From: FEN-1219 sp963728995
Lineage (GTDB): Bacteria; Pseudomonadota; Gammaproteobacteria; Steroidobacterales; Rariloculaceae
Direction of reading: 5' to 3'
DNA length: 64,000 nt
Assembly (NCBI GenBank): GCA_963728995.1
Contig: CAVSMD010000006.1
Span: 434,001 to 498,000, forward strand
Shown here one piece after another: positions 10,403 to 18,099 of this stretch. Below the pieces are notes generated by a model, which saw nothing but the letters and a program-made list of their open reading frames with translations, had not been told where the DNA came from and did not search any database. Both the position numbers and the translations under genes were made by a program. Position 1 is the first letter of the stretch. Each line of letters begins with the position of its first letter.

Positions 10403-12061
10403 ATGGCCAAGGCCACCGCGGACAATCCGGCAAGCGATCGCCGCGCCGCAATCGAGGCCGGCAAGGCACACTACGCGCGCCACGGTTGGGCGGCCGCCTA
10501 CCGCTGCCTTGCCGCAGCCGATGCGCAGCAGCCGCTCGAGGGCGACGATCTCGAAACCCTCGCCTGGAGTGCCGCGCTCGTCGGCGACGACGAGGTCATG
10601 CTCGGGTGCCTGGAACGCATTTACCAGGCGTGCGTCGAGCGCGGTGAGTGCCAGCGCGCCGCGCGCGCCGCATTCTGGTCCGGCTTCCGCCTGTTTGCCA
10701 TGAACGAGCCGGCACGCGCCGGCGGCTGGCTGTCGCGAGCGCAGCGGCTGCTCGAACAGGACGGCCGCGAATGCGCCATGCACGGCTACCTCATGCTGCC
10801 GAGAATCGCGGGCCTGCTCGGCGCCGGCGATTACGCGAGCGCGCTGGCGCTCGCCGGAGAGGCCGTGGCGTTCGGCGAACGCTACGACGATGCCGATCTC
10901 GCGGCCTTCGCCCGTCACTTCGAGGGCCGCACGCTGATGCGCCAGGGCAAGGTCGGCGAGGGCCTGCGCCTGCTCGACGAGACGATGCTCGCGGTGACCT
11001 CCGGTGACGTCTCGCCGCTGATGACGGGCCTCGTGTATTGCAGCGTCATCGCGAGCTGCCAGCAGGTGTTCGCCTTCGAGCACGCGCGTGAATGGACGGC
11101 CGTGCTCGCCGCCTGGTGCGCGGACGAACCGCAGCTCGCCGTGTTCACCCGCACCTGTCAGGTGCACCGCGCCGAGGTGCTGCAACTCAGCGGCGACTGG
11201 CTGGCAGCGATGAAACAGGCCGAACGCGCCTGCCAGGCGCGGCTGCCGGAGCACGACCCCGACGGCGTGGCCAACGCGCTCTATCAGCAGGCCGAGATTC
11301 ACCGACTGCGCGGCCGCTTCGAGGCCGCCGAAGCCGCCTACCGCGAGTCCAGCCGCTACGGCCGCGAACCGCAACCGGGCCTGGCCTTGTTGCGCCTCGC
11401 GCAGGGACGATCGGACGATGCTGCCGCCGCGATCGCACGCGTGCTCGAGACGACGAGCCAGCCCTGGCAACGCGCCCGCTTCCTGCCGGCCGAAGTCGAA
11501 ATCGCGCTCGCAACCGGCACGCTCGAACGTGCGCGCGCGGCGAGCGAGGAACTCGCGGCCATCGCCCGGCAGTTCGACACGGAGGTACTCTCGGCGATGG
11601 CAGACCACGCACGGGGTGCCTTGTGTCTCGCCGAAGGCGACGCGCGCAGTGCGATCGAGCCGCTGCGCAGCGCATTCCGCGTCTGGCACAAGGTGGGCGC
11701 GCCCTATATCGTCGCCCGTATTCGCGTGCTCGTCGGTCGCGTCTGCGACTTGCTCGGCGACGGCGAAGGCGCGCAGCTGGAACGCGACGCGGCGCGCCAG
11801 GTGTTCGAGACGCTGGGTGCGGCGCCGGATCTCTCCGCGCTGGACGACAAGGCATCATCGGCGCAGCGCCGGGGCTTGAGCCCGCGCGAGATCAAGGTGC
11901 TCAAACACGTCGCCGCCGGCAAGACCAACAAGGCAATTGCCGAGGAGCTGCGCTTGAGCGTTCGCACCGTGGACCGGCACGTGAGCAATATCTTCGGCAA
12001 GCTCGGCGCCACGTCGCGCACCGAGGCCGCCGCTTACGCGTTCCGCAACGGACTGCTCTAG
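10403..12061 (+). CDS. LuxR-type transcriptional regulator with TPR-like sensor region
   Basis: This 552-residue protein ends in a LuxR-type helix-turn-helix (about residues 490-552: LSPREIKVLKHVAAGKTNKAIA through LRLSVRTVDRHVSNIFGKLG). The preceding 480 residues are alanine/leucine/arginine-rich repeated helices, as in TPR regulators. No N-terminal ATPase Walker motif is seen, so it is shorter than MalT/LAL proteins. The start is the ATG at 10403. It directly precedes the flavin monooxygenase gene at 12209, its most likely target. A 7-bp inverted repeat in the gap between them could be its operator. Confidence 0.88.
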   Translation: MAKATADNPASDRRAAIEAGKAHYARHGWAAAYRCLAAADAQQPLEGDDLETLAWSAALVGDDEVMLGCLERIYQACVERGECQRAARAAFWSGFRLFAMNEPARAGGWLSRAQRLLEQDGRECAMHGYLMLPRIAGLLGAGDYASALALAGEAVAFGERYDDADLAAFARHFEGRTLMRQGKVGEGLRLLDETMLAVTSGDVSPLMTGLVYCSVIASCQQVFAFEHAREWTAVLAAWCADEPQLAVFTRTCQVHRAEVLQLSGDWLAAMKQAERACQARLPEHDPDGVANALYQQAEIHRLRGRFEAAEAAYRESSRYGREPQPGLALLRLAQGRSDDAAAAIARVLETTSQPWQRARFLPAEVEIALATGTLERARAASEELAAIARQFDTEVLSAMADHARGALCLAEGDARSAIEPLRSAFRVWHKVGAPYIVARIRVLVGRVCDLLGDGEGAQLERDAARQVFETLGAAPDLSALDDKASSAQRRGLSPREIKVLKHVAAGKTNKAIAEELRLSVRTVDRHVSNIFGKLGATSRTEAAAYAFRNGLL

Positions 12062-12087
12062 CCAGGATTTGAGCGGCTCCCCGGCGG

Positions 12088-12105
12088 ATGGGTGCTATCA
12101 CCCAT
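12088..12105. promoter_or_regulatory. Inverted repeat upstream of the flavin monooxygenase gene
   Basis: ATGGGTG at 12088-12094 and CACCCAT at 12099-12105 form a perfect 7-bp inverted repeat around a 4-base spacer. A further half-site-like TTGGGTGATT follows at about 12122. It lies between the LuxR-type regulator gene and the monooxygenase gene, 100 bases before the latter's start, which fits an operator for a dimeric LuxR-type protein. The assignment is an inference; a weak transcription-ending hairpin is the alternative, but no T-run follows. Confidence 0.4.
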
Positions 12106-12208
12106 TGCCGCACCTCCGCGATTTGGGTGATTCCGCGGAAGCGCTACGGGATCGCGATCGGCACGATGTTCCCAGCTGCCGGCTGGCAGTGCCACGGAGG
12201 AAACCGTC

Positions 12209-13438
12209 ATGAATCGCATCGCCAAAACTCCCCTCGAGACCGCCCATGGCTACGTCGAAGAAGGCGAGGCTCTGAATCGGATGAGCGGCGGCCGGCCGCC
12301 GCGCTCCGCGGGCAAAGGCCCGCGGCCGTCTTACGACGTCGTCGTGATCGGCGCCGGCCAGGCCGGCCTCTCGACCGGCTACCACCTCGCCCGGCAAGGA
12401 CTCAGGTTCCTGATTCTCGAGTCCAACGACCGTGTCGGCGACACCTGGCGACGGCGCTGGGATTCGCTGCGCTTGTTCACGCACGCGCGTTTCAACGGCC
12501 TCGACGGCATGCGCTTCCCGGCGCCGCGGAACTATTTTCCGACCAAGGACGAGATGGCCGACTACCTCGAAAGCTACGCATCCCGTTTCGAGTTGCCGGT
12601 GCAAACCGGCACGCGCGTGACGCGCTTGTCACGCGCCGGGGAGCGCTACCTGGTGCACACGGACCGGGGGGACTTCGATGCCGGCCAGGTGATCGTCGCG
12701 ATGGCCAACTACCAGCGACCGAACATCCCGGCGTTTGCCGCGGACCTCGATGCGGGCATCGTGCAGCTGCACTCCCACGACTACCGCAACCCCGGCCAAC
12801 TCGAGGACGGCCCGGTGCTGATCGTGGGCGCGGGCAATTCCGGCGCCGAGATCGCGAAGGAATTGGCCGGCCGCCACGCTACGCTGCTGTCGGGCCGTCA
12901 TACCGGGCATCTGCCGTTTCGCACGGACAGCCTGCCGGGGCGCCACCTGTTGTCCCCGTTTCTGCTGCGGCTGATCTTCCACCGCGTGCTCACCCTGGCG
13001 ACGCCGATCGGCCGAAAGGTGCGGCCAAAAGTCATCTCGCACGGTGGACCGCTGATCCGCGTGAAGCCGAAGCAGCTGGCCGCCGCCGGCGTTCACTGGC
13101 TGCCGCGCATGATCGGTGCCGTGGAAGGTCGGCCGCAGCTCGAGGACGGCCGCGTGCTCGACGTCGCCAACGTCATCTGGTGCACCGGTTTTCACCCCGG
13201 GTTCTCCTGGATCGACCTGCCGGTGCTCGACGAGGCCGGCTATCCGCGGCAAACGGCCGGCGTCGTCAAAGATGCGCCCGGCCTCTACTTCGTCGGCCTG
13301 CATTTTCTGTACTCGCTGAGCTCCGGCATGGTCCACGGCGTCGGCCGCGACGCGGCGCGCATTGCGCTCGCGGCGCGCCAGCGTGCCGACCTCGCCGCAA
13401 CCTCCACCGACCGGCACAGCCCCGCGGTCTGCGCTTGA
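12209..13438 (+). CDS. FAD/NADPH-dependent flavin monooxygenase (CzcO/FMO-like)
   Basis: The 409-residue protein has an FAD-binding Rossmann motif VVIGAGQAGLSTGYHLA (from about residue 46) and an NADPH-binding motif VLIVGAGNSGAEIA (from about residue 205), with FMO-like text VGDTWRRRWDSLRLFT between them. These are the features of class B flavoprotein monooxygenases and the CzcO group. The typical FxGxxxHxxxY motif is only loosely present (LHSHDY). The start at 12209 follows GGAGG by about eight bases. The enzyme probably hydroxylates, sulfoxidises or inserts oxygen into a soft nucleophile or ketone. The regulator upstream suggests induction. Confidence 0.87.
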   Translation: MNRIAKTPLETAHGYVEEGEALNRMSGGRPPRSAGKGPRPSYDVVVIGAGQAGLSTGYHLARQGLRFLILESNDRVGDTWRRRWDSLRLFTHARFNGLDGMRFPAPRNYFPTKDEMADYLESYASRFELPVQTGTRVTRLSRAGERYLVHTDRGDFDAGQVIVAMANYQRPNIPAFAADLDAGIVQLHSHDYRNPGQLEDGPVLIVGAGNSGAEIAKELAGRHATLLSGRHTGHLPFRTDSLPGRHLLSPFLLRLIFHRVLTLATPIGRKVRPKVISHGGPLIRVKPKQLAAAGVHWLPRMIGAVEGRPQLEDGRVLDVANVIWCTGFHPGFSWIDLPVLDEAGYPRQTAGVVKDAPGLYFVGLHFLYSLSSGMVHGVGRDAARIALAARQRADLAATSTDRHSPAVCA

Positions 13439-13484
13439 CGGGCCACCGACGACATCGGACGAGGGAGTAGCAGCAAGGCCCGTC
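13437..13484. terminator. Possible bidirectional hairpin between convergent genes
   Basis: GACGGGCC (13437-13444) pairs perfectly with GGCCCGTC (13477-13484), and a small CCGA/TCGG stem lies inside the loop. The site starts at the stop codon of the flavin monooxygenase and ends ten bases before the convergent DUF2182 gene's stop. No T-run follows on either strand, so intrinsic termination is not certain. Confidence 0.35.
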
Positions 13485-13494
13485 CGGGCGATGC

Positions 13495-14298
13495 TCACAC
13501 GGCGAGCGTCGCTATTCCCCATGCGATGAGCGCGACGCCGGCCGCCCGGCCGGCTGCCGCGCCGTGCGACGCGGTTTTCTCGACGAGAACGAGCAGCGCG
13601 AGCAGGGCGATCCAGACGAGGTTCATGACCCCGCCGACGAAGAGCAGCGCCATCAGCGTCCAGCAACATCCCACGCACCATCCGCCGTGCGCGATGCCCA
13701 TAGCGAACGCGCCGATTCGTCCCGGTCGCCAGTGGCGCGTGAGGAACTCGACGGGGGCTCGACAGTGGCGCAGACAGGCGTGCTTGAGCGGTGACAGCTG
13801 ATAGGCACCGGCCCCGATGAGGACCGCGGCCGAGAGCCAAGCGCTCTTCGACCACATCATCATGACCGAGATGAGGCCCGACCGTTGCAGCGCAAATTGG
13901 AGCGCCGTCGCCGCCGCAGAGAATGCGAGCCAGACCGCGAGATAACCCAGCAGCAGGAACACGGAAGAGGCATACACATGGCCAGGCCGTTGCTCGGCCG
14001 CGTGGCGCGCGACGCGCCCGTACAACAGCACGAGCGGTGCGGCGCTCGGCGTCATCATCGCGATCATCATGATCCACCACATCGAGACGAGAGTGGCCCA
14101 CGCGAAAGCCGGGGCGGCCATGCCGGGCATCGGCTCGGGCCGGGTGTGCGGAAACAACGCGAGCTCGGTCATGGCGAGGGCCGACATGCCGGTGCCCGCG
14201 CCCAGCCAGACGTAGAGCCAGGCGAGCGCCGTCAGGACGGCCAACCCCGCCGCCACGACGATGCGCTCGCGGCGCAGCAGCGCTTCGAGCGTGCTCAC
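13495..14298 (-). CDS. DUF2182 membrane protein
   Basis: The 267-residue protein is a multi-span membrane protein with the DUF2182 hallmarks: WWIMMIAMMTPSAAPL, the cysteine pair in SPLKHACLRHCRAP, and HGGWCVGCCWTLMALLFVGGVMN. The conserved histidines, methionines and cysteines suggest metal binding, and the family is annotated as predicted metal-binding membrane proteins. It starts at a GTG (14296-14298) that overlaps the TGA stop of the DUF1326 gene, which implies translational coupling. Function is unknown; it should act together with the DUF1326 protein. Confidence 0.9.
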   Translation of the reverse strand: MSTLEALLRRERIVVAAGLAVLTALAWLYVWLGAGTGMSALAMTELALFPHTRPEPMPGMAAPAFAWATLVSMWWIMMIAMMTPSAAPLVLLYGRVARHAAEQRPGHVYASSVFLLLGYLAVWLAFSAAATALQFALQRSGLISVMMMWSKSAWLSAAVLIGAGAYQLSPLKHACLRHCRAPVEFLTRHWRPGRIGAFAMGIAHGGWCVGCCWTLMALLFVGGVMNLVWIALLALLVLVEKTASHGAAAGRAAGVALIAWGIATLAV

Positions 14299-14939
14299 GC
14301 GCTCTTGCGGTGCCGGACGACCCCGTGATTGTTCAGATGGATATGAGCGAACTGCGCGTAAGTCTCGTGGAGCTCGATGGGAACCTTGGCTTGCGCGCGG
14401 CCCGTGGCCGAGCCGATCTCGGCGATCTCATACTCGAAGCCGCCAGGCAAATCAATACGCACGCGATGCTCGCCCCCGGTCATCGGATTGCGAATCGGCT
14501 GGCCCTCCATCTCGACGACGTTCTCGACGTGAAGCCTGCCGCGGCGCGTATCGACGTCGACCTCGAGATCGATCGGAGCGAATATCGGATCGAACACCTC
14601 GTCGAACGTGGTGGCGAAAACTGCAAACACGGTAGCGAACGGATCGGAGTCCTTGCCCGACATGATCTGCAGCATGGCGCGGCGCTGCTTGGAATCGGCG
14701 CTCGAATCGATGACGAGCTGGCACTTGCCTTTGCCTTCGTGGATCGGCCCCGGCCATTTGACGAGCATCACGCCCTTCAGCCCGTCGAGACTGACGTCGC
14801 CGTAATGACCTTTGTCGATGACGAACGACGCGATCGCCTCACAAAAGCCGTGAGTCGGTAAGGCATTGAATTGGCATGGGCAGCCATACGCGCAATTGCA
14901 GTTGATGAACTCCCTGCCTTGAGCTTCCCAAGCCGTCAT
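14295..14939 (-). CDS. DUF1326 protein
   Basis: The 214-residue protein shows the DUF1326 N-terminal cysteine signature NCNCAYGCPCQFN (about residues 13-25), plus the later family blocks HYGDVSLDGLKGVMLVKWPGPIHEG and a C-terminal HIHLNNHG. It is cytoplasmic with no signal peptide. The start at 14939 follows GGAGGG. The cysteine cluster could bind a metal or Fe-S cofactor, which is inference. It is the first gene of a two-gene operon with the DUF2182 membrane protein, a pairing common in proteobacteria. Confidence 0.9.
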   Translation of the reverse strand: MTAWEAQGREFINCNCAYGCPCQFNALPTHGFCEAIASFVIDKGHYGDVSLDGLKGVMLVKWPGPIHEGKGKCQLVIDSSADSKQRRAMLQIMSGKDSDPFATVFAVFATTFDEVFDPIFAPIDLEVDVDTRRGRLHVENVVEMEGQPIRNPMTGGEHRVRIDLPGGFEYEIAEIGSATGRAQAKVPIELHETYAQFAHIHLNNHGVVRHRKSA

Positions 14940-15148
14940 GACGTCCCTCCGTGTTCAGCTTCGACTCATCCGAGTACGCTACTCTTGCGAAAGCGAGGCG
15001 TAAAGTGGCACACCGCGCCGCCGTTTCTCGCGGTCGGCGCTGGCGGTCATTGCACCGGCCGCGTTCATACTGCAGGCTGTTGGAAAGTCCTGATCGCCGC
15101 ATTCAACGACATGTCGATCGTCAAACGCACATCACGGGTCCGTTTCAA

Positions 15149-15964
15149 GTGAGGACGCTTCGGTTCGTGCTCGCTCTCGTCCTGCTCGGGGCAAGCCCGG
15201 CAGCGACCCTGGCCCAGTGGCTGGACTACAAGACGCCCGAAGTCCCCCGCCTGAGCAGCGGCGCTCCGGACATGCAGGCGCCGGCACCCCGCACTCGTGA
15301 CGGCAAACCGGACTTCTCCGGCATGTGGTTCGCCAACGTTCCTTCGAAGGACTATTGCAAGACCCCCGACTGCATCCAGGAAGAGCGCATGGCGCGCGAG
15401 CAGATCAACCTGGGGATCAAGCTGAAGGACGGTCTGCCCTATACCGAATGGTCCAAGGAGCAGATGAAAATCAGGCGAGCCCACGGCGGCAGGGACGATC
15501 CGCACACCTATTGCAAGCCCCCGAACTTCCCGCGCGCCTGGACCCTGCCGCAGTACATCAAGCTCGTGCAGACGCCGAAAGAGCTGGTGATCCTGCATGA
15601 GTTCAATGCGGCCTACCGGGAAGTCTACATGGACGGCCGGCCGCTGCCGAAGGACCCGAATCCAACCTGGAACGGCTACTCGATCGCTCACTGGGACGAT
15701 GACACGCTGGTCATCGAGACCAACGGCATTCGCGACGACATGTGGCTCGACATCCAGGGCAGTCCCATAACGGAAGCGGCACGCGTAACCGAGCGGCTGA
15801 AGCGCCCGAATTTCGGCATCATGCAGGTCGAGATCACCGTGAACGATCCAAAGGCCTACACGAAACCCTGGACCGTCACGCTCGAGATGGCGGCCCAGGT
15901 CGACACTCCCATGATCGAGGAGATCTGCATAGACAATGAGCAGGACGTGAAGCTGTACCGGTGA
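15149..15964 (+). CDS. Exported protein of unknown function (DGKPDFSGMW family)
   Basis: The 271-residue product starts at a GTG and has a signal peptide (RTLRFVLALVLLGASPAATLAQ). The mature part opens with RTRDGKPDFSGMW, a motif I recognise from many uncharacterised exported proteins of soil proteobacteria and acidobacteria. It includes strand-rich blocks such as LVQTPKELVILHEFNAAYREVYMDGR and IAHWDDDTLVIETNGIRDD. Four cysteines might form disulfides. An upstream ATG at 14951 in the same frame gives an arginine-rich leader that is unlikely to be real. The stop overlaps an in-frame GTG of the DUF6152 gene, so the two genes form one unit. Confidence 0.82.
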   Translation: MRTLRFVLALVLLGASPAATLAQWLDYKTPEVPRLSSGAPDMQAPAPRTRDGKPDFSGMWFANVPSKDYCKTPDCIQEERMAREQINLGIKLKDGLPYTEWSKEQMKIRRAHGGRDDPHTYCKPPNFPRAWTLPQYIKLVQTPKELVILHEFNAAYREVYMDGRPLPKDPNPTWNGYSIAHWDDDTLVIETNGIRDDMWLDIQGSPITEAARVTERLKRPNFGIMQVEITVNDPKAYTKPWTVTLEMAAQVDTPMIEEICIDNEQDVKLYR

Positions 15965-15999
15965 AGACCGGCAGCACATCGGCGAGGGGCACGCACACC

Positions 16000-16416
16000 A
16001 TGCGGAATCGACTGTTCAGGCTGCTGGTCATTGCCGGCATCACCGTTGCGCGGGTGCCGTCCGCGGGCGCCCATCACTCGCAGTCGGAATTCGACTTCAA
16101 GCAGATCGTCACCGTCCAGGGCGAGGTCACCCAGCTGGACTGGAGAAGCCCGCACGCCCGGATCCACGTCGATGTGGTCAATGCGAAGGGCGAAACCGAG
16201 CACTGGGATTTCGAGCTGCCGAGCCCGACGACGCTGATGCGTCGAGGGTGGAAACGGGATTCATTGAAACCCGGCGACAGGGTTACGGTCGATGCCGCGC
16301 GGGCGCGCAATTTCCCGACCATCGGCTACGCGCAGTCCATCAAGGACGCGGCCGGCAAGGCGATGTTTACGGGCACCACGGAGATCTACGAGCCGGAACC
16401 GCAGAAGCCTGAATAG
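16000..16416 (+). CDS. DUF6152 exported protein
   Basis: This 138-residue protein has a signal peptide ending before AHHS, then the DUF6152 layout: HHSQSEFDFKQIVTVQGEVTQLDWRSPHARIHVDV, followed by RRGWKRDSLKPGDRVTV. It is probably a small OB-like beta-barrel acting in the periplasm. The ATG at 16000 follows GAGGGG by ten bases; a GTG at 15961 overlapping the previous stop is the alternative and would put 13 residues before the signal. Such proteins usually sit next to the DGKPDFSGMW family, as here. No enzymatic function is known to me. Confidence 0.85.
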   Translation: MRNRLFRLLVIAGITVARVPSAGAHHSQSEFDFKQIVTVQGEVTQLDWRSPHARIHVDVVNAKGETEHWDFELPSPTTLMRRGWKRDSLKPGDRVTVDAARARNFPTIGYAQSIKDAAGKAMFTGTTEIYEPEPQKPE

Positions 16417-16521
16417 TTCCGAGCGATCGATGTCGAGCCCCGCGACCCCATAGCGCTCACGCCGCGCAACATCGTCGAGCTGGCGCTGCGCTGGAAGCGC
16501 GGGCCGCAGATCCGACCGTAG
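16417..16521 (+). other. In-frame 34-codon continuation after the DUF6152 stop
   Basis: After the TAG at 16414-16416 the same frame stays open for 34 codons to a second TAG at 16519-16521. The translation looks protein-like (for example PRDPIALTPRNIVELALRWK) and does not continue the DUF6152 domain. It has no convincing start or ribosome binding site. It is most likely a relic of another gene. A longer C-terminus of the DUF6152 protein with an acquired stop is possible. Confidence 0.35.
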
Positions 16522-16538
16522 TTGCGTATTCTTGCGGT

Positions 16539-17735
16539 ATGTCCTCTTCCCGCCGAATCGCCCACCTCGACATGGATGCCTTCTTCGCGTCCGTCGAGCT
16601 GCTGCGCTACCCGCAGCTAAGGGGCGTGCCCGTGGTAATCGGCGGCAGGCGGCGCAACACAGACGATCTGCTGGATTCTCGCGCGGCTACGCCGGACCAG
16701 ATTCCCGTTGAGGCTTTTCCGCGGCTCGTCGACTATGTCGGTCGCGGCGTGGCCACGACCGCCACCTATGCCGCGCGCAAGTTCGGCGTGGGCTCGGCCA
16801 TGGGCTTGATGAAGGCGGCCAAGCTCTGTCCGCAGGCCATCCTGCTTCCCGTGGACTTCGAGGAGGTGCGCCGCGTGTCTCGGCTATTCAAGCGCACCGT
16901 CTCCGCCATCGCGCCCGTGATGCAGGACAACGGCATCGATGAGGTATACATCGACCTCACGGACGTGCCCGGCAGCGGCGAGGACGGCGGCCGCGTGTTG
17001 GCGCGGCACCTACAGGAGCTCATCCTGGAAGCAACACGGCTCACGTGCTCGATCGGAGTCGCGCCGAACAAATTGCTGGCGAAGCTCGCCAGCGAGCTCG
17101 AGAAGCCCAACGGCATCAGCCTGGTCACGCTGGAGGATCTGCCCACGCACATCTGGCCGCTGCCCTGCCGCAAGGTCAACGGCATCGGCCCGCGTACCGA
17201 CGAGAAACTGCGGATGCTCGGCATCCACACGGTGGGCGAGCTGGCCGCCCGCGAGCGCACCTGGCTGATCGAGCGCTTCGGCAACAGCTACGGTGCGTGG
17301 CTGCACGAGGCGAGCTGGGGTCGCGACGAGCGCCCGGTGGTCACTTCGAGCGAGCCGGTCAGCATCAGCCGCGAGACCACGTTCGAGCGCGACTTGCACG
17401 CGGTGCGGGACCGCGTCGCATTGGGCACCATCTTCACGCAGCTGTGCGAAGGCGTCGCCGCGGATCTCGCCCGCAAGGGCTACGCCGGCCGCACGATCGG
17501 CATCAAGTTGCGCTTCGACGACTTCCGGAGCGTGACGCGCGATACGACCATCGATGAGCCCACGGCAGATAGTGCGACCATCCGCCGCCACGCCGGTCTG
17601 AACCTGAAGCGCGTGGATCTGTCGCGGCGCATACGCCTGCTGGGCGTGCGCGTGAGCAAGCTCGCCAGGGCAGGAGCCACGGCGGCCGCAGCGCCCGACA
17701 CCGTCGAGCCCGACACGGGCACGCTGTTCAGTTGA
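16539..17735 (+). CDS. dinB: DNA polymerase IV, Y family
   Basis: The 398-residue protein is a translesion DNA polymerase. Catalytic acidic residues are seen in HLDMDAFFASVE (residues 9-20) and in GIDEVYIDLT, which corresponds to SLDEAYLD of E. coli DinB. The palm, thumb and little-finger blocks follow in order (IGVAPNKLLAKLAS, GIGPRTDEKLRMLG, IGIKLRFDDF). Compared with E. coli DinB there is an insertion of about 30 residues (around 42-72) between the GGRRR and YAARKFGV blocks. The C-terminal LFS may be a reduced beta-clamp-binding motif. No LexA box was found by eye upstream. Confidence 0.92.
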   Translation: MSSSRRIAHLDMDAFFASVELLRYPQLRGVPVVIGGRRRNTDDLLDSRAATPDQIPVEAFPRLVDYVGRGVATTATYAARKFGVGSAMGLMKAAKLCPQAILLPVDFEEVRRVSRLFKRTVSAIAPVMQDNGIDEVYIDLTDVPGSGEDGGRVLARHLQELILEATRLTCSIGVAPNKLLAKLASELEKPNGISLVTLEDLPTHIWPLPCRKVNGIGPRTDEKLRMLGIHTVGELAARERTWLIERFGNSYGAWLHEASWGRDERPVVTSSEPVSISRETTFERDLHAVRDRVALGTIFTQLCEGVAADLARKGYAGRTIGIKLRFDDFRSVTRDTTIDEPTADSATIRRHAGLNLKRVDLSRRIRLLGVRVSKLARAGATAAAAPDTVEPDTGTLFS

Positions 17736-17829
17736 CTCACTGGTTGCGCCGGCCTCCGAAGCTGCGGGCGTTTCCGCTCATCAGTGAGCGTTCCGCCCAA
17801 CGGCCCGAGCGCAATGTCGAGCGGTGCGC

Positions 17830-18099
17830 CTAATCCATCGTTCTGCTCGGAGAGAACGTCTTGCAGAGCCGTTCGCTCCACTGCACGGTTGCCAGCCACT
17901 TCGGCACTTCGTGGCGGCTCTCGAGGACCGACTTGAACACCCGCTCCGACTCCGCGAGCGCGTGCTCGACGCCGAACGACGGATTCGCGCGCAGACGAGC
18001 GTAGACCACGACGCAGTCGCGTCTGACGTCGCACTCGACCGACGACCACAGCGCGTCGCCGCGCCGCACCAATTCCGAGGCGAGCAGAGGGTCGTTCAA
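17830..18099 (-). CDS. Small protein of unknown function coupled to the GGDEF gene
   Basis: The frame from a TTG at 18097-18099 encodes 89 residues (NDPLLASELVRRGDALWSSVEC at the start). The TTG overlaps the TGA stop of the GGDEF gene as TTGA, a typical arrangement for translational coupling. The product is soluble and predicted helical, with no known motif that I recognise. The frame is open further upstream without a better start, where it is antisense-like in composition. An unrecognised C-terminal part of the upstream gene cannot be excluded, but the coupling geometry favours a separate gene. Confidence 0.5.
   Translation of the reverse strand: MNDPLLASELVRRGDALWSSVECDVRRDCVVVYARLRANPSFGVEHALAESERVFKSVLESRHEVPKWLATVQWSERLCKTFSPSRTMD

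Noticed and set aside
9620..11689. Long minus-strand frame of 689 codons
   Set aside because: Only the first 180 codons (to 10159) encode a protein; the rest is antisense to the clear LuxR-type gene and has antisense-like composition.
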